Positions 46,158-58,200 of a stretch of 64,000 nucleotides of DNA are shown piece after piece. The stretch lies in the NCBI GenBank assembly GCA_021399435.1, contig JAJTUP010000031.1:186001-250000 (forward strand), read 5' to 3'. Below the pieces are notes generated by a model. The model was not told where the DNA came from and ran no database searches. It saw only the letters and a list, made by a program, of their open reading frames with translations. The position numbers and the translations under genes are program-made. The DNA comes from Diaporthe sp. PMI_573. Its lineage: Eukaryota > Ascomycota > Sordariomycetes > Diaporthales > Diaporthaceae. How positions within the stretch are numbered: position 1 is the stretch's first letter; each line of letters opens with the position of its first letter.

Positions 46158-48540
46158 GCCAAGTGGGCTATTTGAAGCCATCAGGAAATGGATAGTTATT
46201 TATAGCATTAGCCACGGCTTGTCTCAAGCACCCGGTGGCGCATGCATTCGCAGCAGACTCAAGCCAACGAGACAAGGGCATATGATGCCCAACTGTTCTC
46301 ATGCCACATATCACTACGCGCCTCATCTCGAGCTCGGCGAGACAGCGCCCGCAGTCCTATCAGCCGGCCTGAAAGCTTAGGTGCCAGCCCTTCGAATACT
46401 GATTGGATTGCTGATGGAGCTCCTGCTCGCCTCAAAGTGCCTGATGCAGAAGAAGCTCAACTCGACCATGTCGCAGTCAGACCTTAGTAGCGCATGCACT
46501 ATTAAACTTTCTTGTGTCATTTCCTGACATGTGCACCTTTCGTCAATTGTGCCATCTCGAGTTGAGCCATTTTTAGACCCGAGCCTAGTGGTAGGCAGTG
46601 TAGGTAGTTGTCTAGACCACAGTTTGAGTCAGATTTCCCACTAAAGGCGGACTCCGACTTCTGGCAGGTGATCGCCTCATCAGTCCATCTTTTAGCAGAT
46701 TCTCAAGACATGGAAGGTCCCTCCAGAGCTTCGTGGCTCAGCCGGCAAATTGTGGGACGCAGAAACGGAGGGATTGCCTTTCAAGTTGGATTATCGAGCG
46801 GATTTGATGGGTTTCGGCGGGCGTCAACCTGGTCCAATTATTCTCCGATTCTAATGTTGCTATCTCCAGTACCGGGTGGAGGAGAGCGGCCGAAAGTCTA
46901 CTGGGTTGATGTCCCACAAGTAGAAATCTTGTGAAGTTTCCAGAAGACCCTGCATGATCTCGCCGGTGGTCCCTCTAAATATACCCACCGGAGCAAGGAC
47001 GCTCCACCGTAAAACATCAGCGTGACAGCTCCAGATTATCTAATCGCGGTTTCGGTGAATGAGTTGGCAGGTCGGCCGAGCTGCCGGGCTGGAAGAGCCC
47101 TCTGGACCGAAGCCTCACATTATGACTCCTCGCTGTCGAGTCCCAGCACGTCAGGTGAGAGTCATGAGGCGATGACGCCCCGAGGGTTGTCGATCGATCC
47201 GTGCGGCGAGTACCTGACGTAAATATGTCGACGGTGACGAGACCAGGTTAGGCCGACCAGATGGTAAATGCCGTCCCCTCTGCACCACTGCATCTTGCCA
47301 ATGACCCGGGTGCTGGTAATAATGAGGCACGGCCCTCCCCTCGCAAGGCCGGACAATGCATCGTGGGGAACAAGGAGTCGGCGTGATCAGGTGAAGTCGC
47401 AGGCATCTGCCCAATATTTGTGGAAATGCAATTGCGGGCAAGTCCAGCTGCCCACACTGCCAACCAGGGCGACTGGCGGGCGCCGGCGTTGGAAAAAGGG
47501 GGCGTGGCCCGGCACTCGACGGAGGAGTAGGGCAAATGAGTCAAGACGTTTCTCGTGTTAGCGCGTACGAATTGTGGGAGACGGGGCGAGTAAGAAGGTT
47601 TCTGCACCTGCACAGGACCGCCCGAAAAAAAAAAGTCAGTAGTGCGTCCGTCCCGTCCGCCGTCCGCAGGCATCGTGAGTCTCTAGCCTCATCAGGTTCT
47701 GCATGTGCTATCGTGACAAAAGTTCGCCACCGGGAACCCTGTCAACGGGCGGCTCCCCCAACCATCAACCCATCAAGCCATCAACCATGGATGGGGGCTT
47801 GTCGGGCCAGTCGGGATTGTCTTGCAGACTGGCACCACGGGGTGACCAGATTTGAATCGGCGCCAAGCATATCTCTCCAGGCCGGGCTTGGCTGATCTGC
47901 TCCGAGCCTCAACCTCGGGCGCTCTGGTCACAGAGATGAGAGATCCTCGCTGCAGCCGGTGAGTGCAGTGAGTGGTGACAAGAGCAGATCGCCGTGGTCT
48001 AGGCCATCCGAGCTGCCGAGTTCGCGCACTTCTGCTAGCTCTGATGGAGCGACGAGGTTCCTGGAGGGGTGCAGACGCCCTTTCAGTGGGTGTCGTCTGA
48101 GGGAGGCTCCATCGTATGATCGGTAGCGGCTCGCTGGTTTCATTCCGCGACGTGTCCGGCTCAGCAGCTCAGTAATGCGTGAGGTGGGGCGGGTGACAGG
48201 CGCCCGCAACAGTGGAATCTCGTCGAGCTCGGCTCGAATCTAGATTCCAGACATCGTGATTCCCTTTGGTAATGCCTTTCACAGACACTCACTATTTAGC
48301 CAGCACCTCCCGTCGCCTCTCTGTCTGTCTGTTGAAATCCTCATCCTCAGTCCATACCACAACAACTACCAAACAACAACAACACAACAAACCAAAAAAC
48401 CAACAAGACAAAAACAACCCAAGCTGTTGCTTCCCCAGTCTCCACACCAGCTGCACTCCAGTCTCTAGTCCGAACCTATCGACCTACCACCAGTCCCACA
48501 ACTTCCAAGTTTATATATACACACACTACCACAAGTACTC
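46158..48540. other. Intergenic region
   Basis: About 2.4 kb without a gene-like translation. The last 200 bases are C/A-rich (CAACAAC-type) like a fungal leader and contain a TATATATA run. Confidence 0.55.
48511..48520 (+). promoter_or_regulatory. TATATATA run just upstream of the small-protein ATG
   Basis: TTATATATAC ends about 20 bases before the ATG at 48541. That is too close for an ordinary TATA box driving a transcript that includes this ATG, so either the leader is extremely short or the run is not functional. Confidence 0.3.
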
Positions 48541-48810
48541 ATGGCTTCCCCGTACTCCATGCAGATCGCCGCCGTCCCGGCCGCAGCTGCCATCATGAAC
48601 GCCACCCCCAACGCCGCCCTGCGCACCCAGGCCCAGGCCGCGCTGGCACAGCTCGCCGAGGACTTCGCCGTCCTCGAGGACTCGGACCCCGTCAGCGCCT
48701 TCGAGGTCGCCCGCACCCCGATGCGCCGCCGCGGCGGCACCCTGCGCCCGGGCAACTTCGAGTACCCATCCTTCAGGCAGGGCCGCATGCCCGGCGCCGT
48801 CTGCGGTTGA
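48541..48810 (+). CDS. Small Ala-rich hypothetical protein
   Basis: A single exon of 89 codons with very strong C-ending codon preference, much stronger than the flanking DNA, after a long C/A-rich leader. The N-terminal part is Ala-rich and helical (AAVPAAAAIMNATPNAALRTQAQAALAQLAEDFAVLED). The C-terminal part is basic and Pro/Gly-rich (RTPMRRRGGTLRPGNFEYPSF). No signal peptide, membrane segment or known motif is seen. The codon bias suggests a highly expressed, genuine gene, possibly lineage-specific. An overlapping minus-strand frame is a shadow created by the GC-rich third positions. I do not recognise the family. Confidence 0.65.
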   Translation: MASPYSMQIAAVPAAAAIMNATPNAALRTQAQAALAQLAEDFAVLEDSDPVSAFEVARTPMRRRGGTLRPGNFEYPSFRQGRMPGAVCG

Positions 48811-51507
48811 ACAGACCACGCTGCAAACTTGGCCACCACCACAAGCTTCTCATATGTTATGAGTGGTGGGCCATGAGAAACATATACTTCTATGCGCCGC
48901 GTGCGTCGAGCGAAGAGTGAGAGACATCATCCCTTCCGAGGGGAGACGATTACTCCCAAACAGGCTCGACGCCAATCTCAGCCGGACGTGAGCATCTCCG
49001 TCTACGTGCTGCTTCAGAACGACCATGGCGAGCATTCATCATCACTGCATGAGCTTGGCCAATGAGAAAATCCCGCCCGCCTTTAACAATACTGGGGGCG
49101 TCCTGATTCGAGAGAAGAGAGGACTCCAGGAGGCACAGCGCGGGGCCAGAACAGGATTGGGCATTTCAAGAGGGCTCGCCACCACGGGCGACTGTCCATT
49201 GAATCGGGGAGGAGGCAATGCATTCATTCAATGCAGGAATATCAATTAGGCACTACAATAGATAGCAAGGTGTGACACCACACAATCATGACAAAATGAT
49301 ACAACCATTCAATCATCCTCAGTCCAGACCCAAAGCCTCTCTACGTGACGTGTCCGTTCTATTCTAAATTGCCCCCATGATTCTAGGGTGACAACCATCA
49401 CATAAAAAAAACCGGGCTCTGTGCTGATCCGGAGCTCCCCAGCTGGGACCTTTCATCTCGATACCAACCCCCTCCCTCCCCCTTGCCCCGATCAGCGCCC
49501 TGCACCAGATGATGTTGCATTGTCCAGGGTTGTGTCGGCCTTCGCCTGGGTTCCATGCGAGAGAGAACAATGTTTTGTGAGGCGAGGCCGTGCGGGCCTG
49601 GCGGGCGAGCGAGCTTTCCCCGCCACGAGCGGTGATCATCCACCCAGTCGAGTAATGCGACCTACGCTGCTTGCTGCTTGCTGCATGAGTGTCCCCTGTT
49701 GATCCTGCGTGTATGAAAGCTGCTGATGTTACACTGCCACTCTTTGTGGGCTGTTGGGTGTGGTTGGCATAAGGCGAGGCCGCGTAATTGTCGACCCAGG
49801 TTGTATTCTGGTGCGAGGCCGGATGTTTGTCCAGCACCGGGCACTGCTCCTTCATGCATACTATGTACCCCAACTCTGCTCTCGAAGAAGTGTCTGTGGT
49901 CGTTCAATTCACCAGGTCCGAGACTGTTCCTAACCTCTTGTTGCTCTTGCTGCTGGCCCCAACGTTTCCAAAATTTAAATTGTGATCGAGTTTCCCCAAT
50001 CTATAGTAAAGAAGTGTGAGAGACAAGACCTTGGCAGCTTAATTACCTGTGCCCGAGGTCTACAATGACTCTAGACTACTCTTATCTTTGAGTTGCCAAC
50101 ACTGAATAGTACCGCTTCTTAAGCACCGTATACACACCCTCTGTATACCCCAACGAGTGCCTGCTGTAGCTTCACTCCGGCCAACAGTGCTGTTGATTGT
50201 CAGTTGCATTCATATAATAGCAGCATACCAAGTCGTGCCAGGAAGTATAATTGCTTTTGAAGCTTTGACTTGGGACCATACGGAGTCGGAGGAGTGTGGG
50301 CTTAGACACAAGCCATAATCGCTGACCCATTATTGAACACCAACGGCAGGGAAACTCCCTTATCTTAGAAAAGCAACACATAACTACTTGCTGCCTGTTT
50401 AAAATTGGTAATTATTTCAGGATCTGGGAACTATTGAGGATTCTTGATCGAGCGTTTCTGAATTCTAAACACTAGCAGAAGACGCCTCGAAGGACAGTGA
50501 ATATTGACCCGAGCCTTCCACCACTTGTCGGCAGTAACTTCAAGTTGACCTTGAGACTGTTTCATTTTCACCATGCCGTGACCGCCAATCCAGAACGGTA
50601 TCTACTGTGGAAACCGCCAGGTGCCAAGGATCGTGAAGAGAAAGCGCAACCTACCTCGGCAACCCGGCGCCTTGCGCCTTGACCGGTCAGCGACCCGCCG
50701 GTCCTAAAGTGGACCCAAGACCATGTACAGATATGTAGGTACAGCTCAACAAAGCAAAAGGAAAAAAAAAGAAGCATGAAAAAGGTCTGGGCTCCCGCCT
50801 TCGTGTTGCTACAGTGGGGCCCACCAATGCGCGGGGTCCCGCCCTGCCGCCCGGCTTGCCTCTTTCAGAGAGCTCCCGCGAGCTTCCCTCACCTGCAGCC
50901 TGCAGCCTGCAGCAGCTTCCCCCCCTCCTGCGTGAGTCGTTTCAGGGCCCCACCGTCGGCGGTGGAGGGGTTGTATCCTGGCAGCCCGCCCTGCCAAGGG
51001 GGGGAAGCTTCGGCTGCTTGGCCCGCCCCATAGTGTACTCTTCCCCACAAGCAGGGTGTCATGCGAGGCCTTTCTAGACCTCTTGGTATTGGTCTCGTGC
51101 GGGCTGATCCAGTGCTATAGTAGGGCGTTGATCGTCGGTTGTTGATCAAGGTGTCAAGGTCTATTGTATGTGCTGCTATGTGTCTGTGTACCCTGTAGGG
51201 GGTGAGAGTGAGGGAAGAAACCCCACATCGTCGACTTGGGAGCACGGTTGGCTATGCGCTCTCGTCGCAGAGGGGTGCGCCTCGCCTGTCTGGCATTGTC
51301 TGCCCCGACAGGCCGAGCACATCATTATGCGCCTTCTCGTACGTTCTGGTGGTCCTTGCAGGATGCTTTGTAGGAGATCTGCCAACAACACACCACGATC
51401 TAGCTCACACTGCCTCGGTATAGACGAGGCCATGAATCGAGACTGTTCATCATGCCGAGGCAGTGTGAGCTGGATCGTGGTACGTTGGCTGACAGTCGAG
51501 GGAATAA
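48811..51507. other. Intergenic region
   Basis: About 2.7 kb without a gene-like translation. It contains an A-rich run near 50757-50776 and a long inverted repeat at its right end (listed separately). Confidence 0.55.
51392..51481. repeat. Near-perfect inverted repeat (27-base arms)
   Basis: The left arm 51392-51418 and right arm 51455-51481 are reverse complements over 27 bases with a single mismatch (the fifth-from-middle T/C in GATCTAGC versus GATCCAGC), separated by 36 bases. It sits 27 bases beyond the stop of the beta-lactamase-like gene, so a read-through transcript would form a long hairpin in its 3' UTR. Confidence 0.85.
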
Positions 51508-52930
51508 TCACAGCCCAAGAGATGGCAACAAGTCGCCGTACACTGCCCGCTCCAGCTCGTCCCACACCCTTGACACGGCGGCGTCCGGCTGCGGAAGAAT
51601 GTTGGTGAAGAGCGTCGCCCCAATGCCGGACACCGGGTCTATGAACCAGTGCCCGTTGCAGAGCCCTCCCCACATCAAGCTGCCCTTCCTCCTCTTCCCA
51701 GGCTCGTCCTCCATGTTGATGACGCCGCTGATGCCGTGGTCCAACGGCATCCCTCTCTCAAAATCAGGCACCATTCCGTCGTGGAACAGGTCCGTCAGGA
51801 ACCCCAGCCACCGCCTCTGCTCCCCCGTCAGCTGCGGCCGGAGCATCTCCTCGACGGTCTTCCTCTTCAGAAGCGTCCCCTCCTCGGCGCCGCCCAGAGA
51901 CCGGAGCAAAGCCTGGAGCAGCTTCGCGTAGTCGGCGGCCGTAGTATATAGCCCCGCGCCGCCGCTCTCGATGTCCCCGTCCCGAAGCGGAGGGAACGGG
52001 TCATCGCCGGCGAGGAGCTCGCCTGTGTCGGCGTCGCGGCGGGACGACGGCACGGTCCTGTCCCGCACGCGAGGCAGCGCGTCCCGCCGGAAGGTAGAGT
52101 CGCCCATTCCCAGCGGGCCGAACAGGTTCTCCTTCATGTAATTCCCCAGCGTCCTGCCTGACACAGCCTCGACGACCTGCCCGGCCCAGTCCAGGGCAGA
52201 CCCGTAGTACCACCCCCTACCCGGCGGGAACTTGAGCGGCGTCTCCCACGAGGCCAGGGTGCCGCGGAGCTCCTCGTCTGGCTTGCGGTTCACGTATTTC
52301 GCCCACCGCGCGTAGTCCGGGTCCCCGCCGGCGTAGCCCAGCCCGGCCGTGTGTGTGAGCAGGTGGCGCAGCGTGATGGGCGCCGTGTTGTCCTCGAGGA
52401 AGGGGACTTGTGCCTGTTAACCACTTGCCACGGGCCCCAAAGCGAATGCCTTCTGGAATATTTCCAAAATGTGACAGACGGGGAGCCGTAAAAGGAACAA
52501 GAGGAATGGTTCTTACTGTCACGGCCGACAAAGCCGCGCAGCACGGGGAGCCGGCCGAGAGCCGGCACGAGGCGCCGCGCGTCGTCGTCCAGCCCAACGA
52601 GCCCCTGCTCCACGAGCTGCATCGCGCACGCCGCCGTCGCGAGCTTGGTCATCGAGGCGACCCAGGTGAAGGAGGCCGGTGAGAACCTAGGCGAGTCCTC
52701 GGGCGGGGCTATGCGTCCTGCTGAGCCTTGGTAGATCACCCCTGAGTTTGCCTTGTGTTAGTGGATGTGGCTTTGACGCAGCGCCGCGGATGAGAGGACG
52801 AGAGGCAGGACGCAGAGGGCGCCTCACCGTCCTTGTTGACGATGACGAAGGCCGCGCCTAGGAGCTCGTCCTTTGTTGTCTTGTCCCCCTTGGCCACGCA
52901 GGCGTTGAGGATCCCGTCTAGCTTCTCCAT
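51508..52930 (-). CDS. Serine beta-lactamase-like hydrolase (family VIII esterase/LovD type)
   Basis: Three exons, complement of 52828-52930, 52517-52741 and 51508-52406 (introns 86 and 110 bases), give 408 residues. The class C-type nucleophile motif is TWVASMTK with Ser64 and Lys67, and the second motif is WYYGSALDW with Tyr177. Other family features are LRHLLTHTAGLGY, LFGPLGMGDSTF, GGAGLYTTAADYAKLLQALL and the C-terminal GGLCNGHWFIDPVSGIGATLFTN. There is no signal peptide, so it should be cytosolic. Fungal relatives are esterases or acyltransferases such as LovD, which transfers a side chain in statin synthesis; true beta-lactam hydrolysis is unlikely. No polyketide synthase is adjacent, so the substrate is open. 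Confidence 0.9.
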
Positions 52931-55248
52931 TTTCAGGGCCCGGCTGTAGTGTAGTTGATTTCCTGTGTTGTCAGCACTGAGTAGGACAAGATGAGGTCAA
53001 TGCTCTTGCACGTTAATAAACATAGACCTTATGCTGGTGAAGTTCGTTGTACGATGGGACGTCGAGGCGCGGGAATACCGGTCCGTTAGGCCGCGGTTGC
53101 TCCCCAAAAACCGCATTCGAATCCAGCTACTCTTAAACCGGAATGCGCGCATCGTGGGGCAGTTGAGGAGTTGCTCCCGTCGGGGGTGGAACGTCTTTGC
53201 ATATTGTGATTGTTTGTACATATCGTTACAATTCTATGATTGTGAAGCATTGGGCAGGTGTCCCTCGTGCCTCCTAGTAAACGCCAGCCGGTAAATGCAA
53301 GGATGCTTTCTGGCCTGCGGCTCTTCTTTGAGCAGTGACAGTGGTAGTCCTATTTCATACGTCCACAGTGTCCCATGCCAGACGTCGTCCAATGTTGACC
53401 GGATCCCTTGTTCCGTCAAGGCGAACACGCCCGGGCGCATAGCGGCTTGACCGTCGAAGCCGCCGCAAAGCGTTGTCCCCGATCCGGGACGTAATCGGCG
53501 CTCCCGTCGTGGCTGGCGTTCTCGTAGTTCCTCTAGAGCAAGCCGACCCATGTAAAGCCGGCCATCAAACAGATGCCAGATTTGCGCATGTCCTTGCGCG
53601 TGCTGTTTATTTCTTCTTCGTGTTGCCCTCGAGATATTTCTTGAATCTTGAAAGGTGGTAGTTGATGTTGTTCTTCTTCTTAGGTGGTGGCTTTGGCCCG
53701 TCCATGCATTCGCGTAATGCTTGCTCGACAACTGCGCACCCGGCCGATGCGTGTCCTGCTGACGCCCAACATGCTGTACGTTGACCATAGTTAGCAGACT
53801 GATCTTGAATGATTGCGTATTTGGTAGAAAGTGCAGCTGGGCACTTGTCCTGGTGCCTCCCCCCCCCCACCCACAGCAACATTTGCTGAAGCCTCCACAA
53901 GCTTGCTGGTGACCAGGACGCCTCCGGTTGCCTCAGGGCATGGCGTGGCCGCATGTCCCTGATCGGTGCCGGCCAGTCACTCAGCATCACTTGGCCATAT
54001 CAGCAAGCATGCCTCTGATCGCCGCCCTGCAGCCTGCCCAAATATGTTGGCAGACAGACTTCAGCGCAACACTCGCCATGGACGCTGGGTGCGACGTGGG
54101 GGCCGGGACAGCACGGCAGACCGTCCTCCACCAGCATGCTCCTCGTGCCTGAAACCCCCTCACTTCGATTCCTGCACTTGGGATTCCGTTTCGTAAGTCG
54201 GCCTAGCACGTGCCCGGAGATTGCCTCTTCGAAGCGACCACCCAGTCCATTGCACTGAAGTCTTCTCCCGTCTTGTCGCATCCCATCCGATGTTGAGGCG
54301 CCGGTCCGATCCAAGCTTTCCCATGCTCCCTCTCTTCTCTCTTTTGTCCCGTCCAGAGTTCGATGTACCCAGGCCACGGCCTGTTGTCTCCAACGTGCCC
54401 ATCCAAACGTGCTGCCACTCGACTTCGGGTCCTTGGCCAAGGAGCCGGGCTAATCCAAGGACCATTATGCGCATGTAATCTAGCCTTCACTTACCCAATA
54501 CTGATGACATGATCGGCACGCATGGGTTGCCCTCCTGCTTGTTCGGATTCCTCACTCGCAGAACCCTCAACGGGGGCAAGCGCATGGGCTTTTTGACCAT
54601 GGTTGATGCGACCGACTGCGACTCTGCCCGGCGAGGGCGTCAATTCCGGATGGATCGTGTTCGCAGTTGAGAACGTACGGGTCCTTTGTAGCGGTTAAGG
54701 ACCAAGATACGTGACTTGTGGGGAGTGCTTCGGGTATGGCTGGGTGACAGTGAATGTGTGCTCCTAGAGCGGTCGTCGTGTCGAGCTTAGATTTCGAGCT
54801 TCTGAGTGAATTGAGAGCCAAAGTTTTAGATGGCCCGTGCAGCCCCTGTCACCGTGGGGCGACGTGTGCCTGCCTCCCCGCGCCTGCCTGCCCCCTGGCC
54901 AGCTATCTGCTATCTCATTGGCCTTGGCTCCAAAGTAAACATTCAAAAACACCGACTGGTTTCCAGGACCACAACCAGCTCCCCCAAGCCGATCTTACTT
55001 CGCAGGTGCAGCAATCCCAGCGCGACTCGACTCGACTCGACCATTGCGCATCGCGACAAACGTGCCGCATCTTTGCGAACCGAATACAAAGACTTCTCTC
55101 AAGACTATTCTTTGTCTTCAAGCATCTTCAATTGATCAAAATACTCATTCTGCGACCTGTTTTCTCCAGTCGCTTTACCCCTCCAAACGTTTGTTTACTT
55201 TGACCAGACCAGCTGATCGCAGCACCAACCAAACGTCTGCGCGCCACC
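52931..55248. other. Divergent intergenic region
   Basis: About 2.3 kb between divergent genes. No gene-like translation is seen. The last 300 bases have the C-rich look of a leader for the large gene to the right. Confidence 0.55.
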
Positions 55249-58200
55249 ATGACGCGCAAACCCACCGAGGCCGACAAGGCCTGGGAGGACTCTGCCACTC
55301 GAGGCGAGATGGCATGGCTCAAGGACACGTAAGTATCTCGTCTGTTCTCCCTTCACGCGTCAATTGGTACACTAGTCGTCACGCTCAATTGCTCACGCCT
55401 CGCGCCGCCGTTTAGTACCTTTGTTGCCGCCGACTATTTCCAGCCTCCACCTCCAAACAACTACCAACCCCGAACCTGGGAGCGGATCGCCGTCCCTCCT
55501 GTGACCTCGAGCCACGGCAGTGGACGCATCTACAAGCGCGTCCCTGGCAAGAGTGTGGACATCAAATACAATGTGGTCGCAGCCGAGCTCGACAGCCAGG
55601 GATTTGACCAGCGAAAGCGCGTCAAGATGACGGCCCACAAGAGTGTCTGGGGCTTGCACAACTTCGGCCCCAGGCACGAGTCCGCGATGGACATCCAGAG
55701 CGAGATCGTGAAGGCTAGAGGTAAGTTTTCTCGTGGATGATACTCTCAGCTTTACGACTTACCCAAGGCGTTTCTAACAATTGGACTAGACCAGGTGAAG
55801 ACTGCATACAAGCAGATCGCCAGGGACAACGTGACCATCCGCAACAACACCCCCCCTACCAAGCCATCCAAATACGACCCATCCCAATTGACCTTCACGC
55901 CCCGAAAGCGACACAATAGCCGCTTCCCCGTCACTCCTCCCACCTGGGAGACCATGATCGCGGAGTGGCAACCACTCATCGTCTTCGAGATTAACATCTC
56001 CGACATTGACGACCCCGCCTTTTGGGAGCAAGAGGATGCAAAGGCAGCCGAGCGAGCCAGACAGGTCAGCGCCAAGCGGTCCAAGAAGTCCAAGAGGCGC
56101 CGCATTGTTGTCCAGCGTACCCCGCTGAGCCCAATCTCGGAGGAGTGTAAGGAGCCCTCTGGAGTGCCAGCCAAGTACCGCCCGATGTACGCAGCACCTT
56201 CGAAGCGATGGGCTGCCGCTTCCGACAAGTTTTTCACAATGACAGCCACGCCGGCAGGAGTCGCCGACGAGGATGGAGAGGGAGGCGAAGACTCCCTCGA
56301 GATAACCAACCAACGGGGCCACTTCCGCGTTCCCTCATCGCCTATCTCCTCCAGGTCCAGCACCACCACTGCGTCCAAGCGCGACACCCAAGACCATGTC
56401 GAGGTTTTCAACGAGCGCGGTCACTTCCGTGTCCCTTCGTCACCTCTGTCCGGTTCCGCTACGACCAGTGCTTCCGACCGCAAGCGGAAGGCTCAGAACG
56501 AGCACACAGACCAGCGATCCCCGGTACGCCGTCGATCCATGCATCGCGATTCCTCGCCCTCGCATCACAATACCGACCCAGCTGTTGTGGCGGTGTTTGA
56601 CCAGCCTACGAGCGAAGTGCAAACCGAGCCGGAACATGAAACTAAGAGACGTGTTTCCCTCGACAATGCACGACGAAGCGACAGGCGACTTCAGATGACG
56701 GTCTTTAAGAGAGTCCGCACCTGGGTCACCACTACCTTCAGCGGGCGTCGTCGCAGCTTTGCGGAGGCCATGGACGAGCAGGAGGGCGAAGACGAGCCGC
56801 CCCGTACGAGACGCCGGCATACTCTCGACGTCGATGTGGGAAGAAATCCCGACATCTTCGGACAGACGAACGCACGAACACCTCCGATCGACAACGGAAT
56901 CACCTCAATTGGCTCGGGTGGCGCACAGAACATTGATGACATGGTTGGCAACCCTCTCAATGGCACCGCTACCCTTGTAGCCCGAGAGGACTCCCCTTGG
57001 GATGTGGCAAGCGAATTCTCAATGGCACGGGAAGCGACTTACCTAGAGACAGTAACTGCTCTGGACGCCTCGACGCCATCGCCTGCACAGCAGAAGGTCG
57101 GTATAAACTGGAACGCCATTACGAACATCGACGATAGGATTAGAGATCTTCTCGATCGTAAGGCCGCTTTCGTGTTCGGCAAGGATGATGATGGCAACAC
57201 TGTTTCATCAGATGGAGATGAGACGGAGCTCTTTGATGAGAACGTTCGCGACCGTATCATGAGTGTCCTCCAGCCTGATGAGGACGAAGACATGACGGTG
57301 GGCGACCTTGGCGTCGATACTACTGCGCCGAACCCACCTGCGACCGAGTCACCCATGGCTGACTCACCTGTCGCCGATTTGCCTGCGCTCAATTCAACGC
57401 TGCCTGATTCAGCAACACCTGTCATGCCAACAGCCATGGAGACGACTGTCGAGACTATACCCAACACTCCCATGGCTGACGTGCCCACTTCAGGGGAAGT
57501 CGCTGCCTCGCGAGAGCCCCTTGACACCTCCGAGCTCGATATTGTCAAGCCCACTACTGTCGAGTCCGTCGCCATGATTGACACGTTCATTGCCGAAGAG
57601 CTCGCGGCTACATCACAGCCTGCTGAAGCATCGGATGACGATTCTCACGCAGCAACTATTGCCGGGCCCCTTAACGCCTCAGAGCACGATGTTGTTGAGA
57701 CCACCACTGCCGAGATCGCCGCCATGATTGATACACCCGTTTCCGGAGAGCTCGCGGCTACACCCCAGCCTGCTGACGCCTCAGTTGACGGTTCCCAAGC
57801 GGCGACTGTTATCGACCCCCTTGACGCCTCGAAGAACGATATTGAGACCACCACTGCTGAGTCCGCCGCCATGATCGACACGCCCATCTCCGGGGAGCTC
57901 GCGGCTACACCTCAGCCTGCTGACGCCACAGATGACGATTCTCAAGCGGCAACTACTCTCGAGCCCACGGCTGTAGGCAACGCAACCATTTCTGACGAGC
58001 CTGCGACCTTGCCACAGTCCGCGGATGCTACAGGTCAGAACTTGGATGGCGCCACACCAGACGAGCCGATGCCGGACGCACACCTTGTTGAGCAGCCTAC
58101 GATGATATCCCAGCCTGTTGAAACAGCAGAGGACCAGTCCGATAAAGGCCTCTCTCCTGAACCCGCGGCCCAGCTACAGACCGTGGAGGCACAGGATGCC

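Noticed and set aside
53100..53125. A tRNA-like TTCGAATCC box
   Set aside because: No matching acceptor stem, D-arm or anticodon arm could be found around it.
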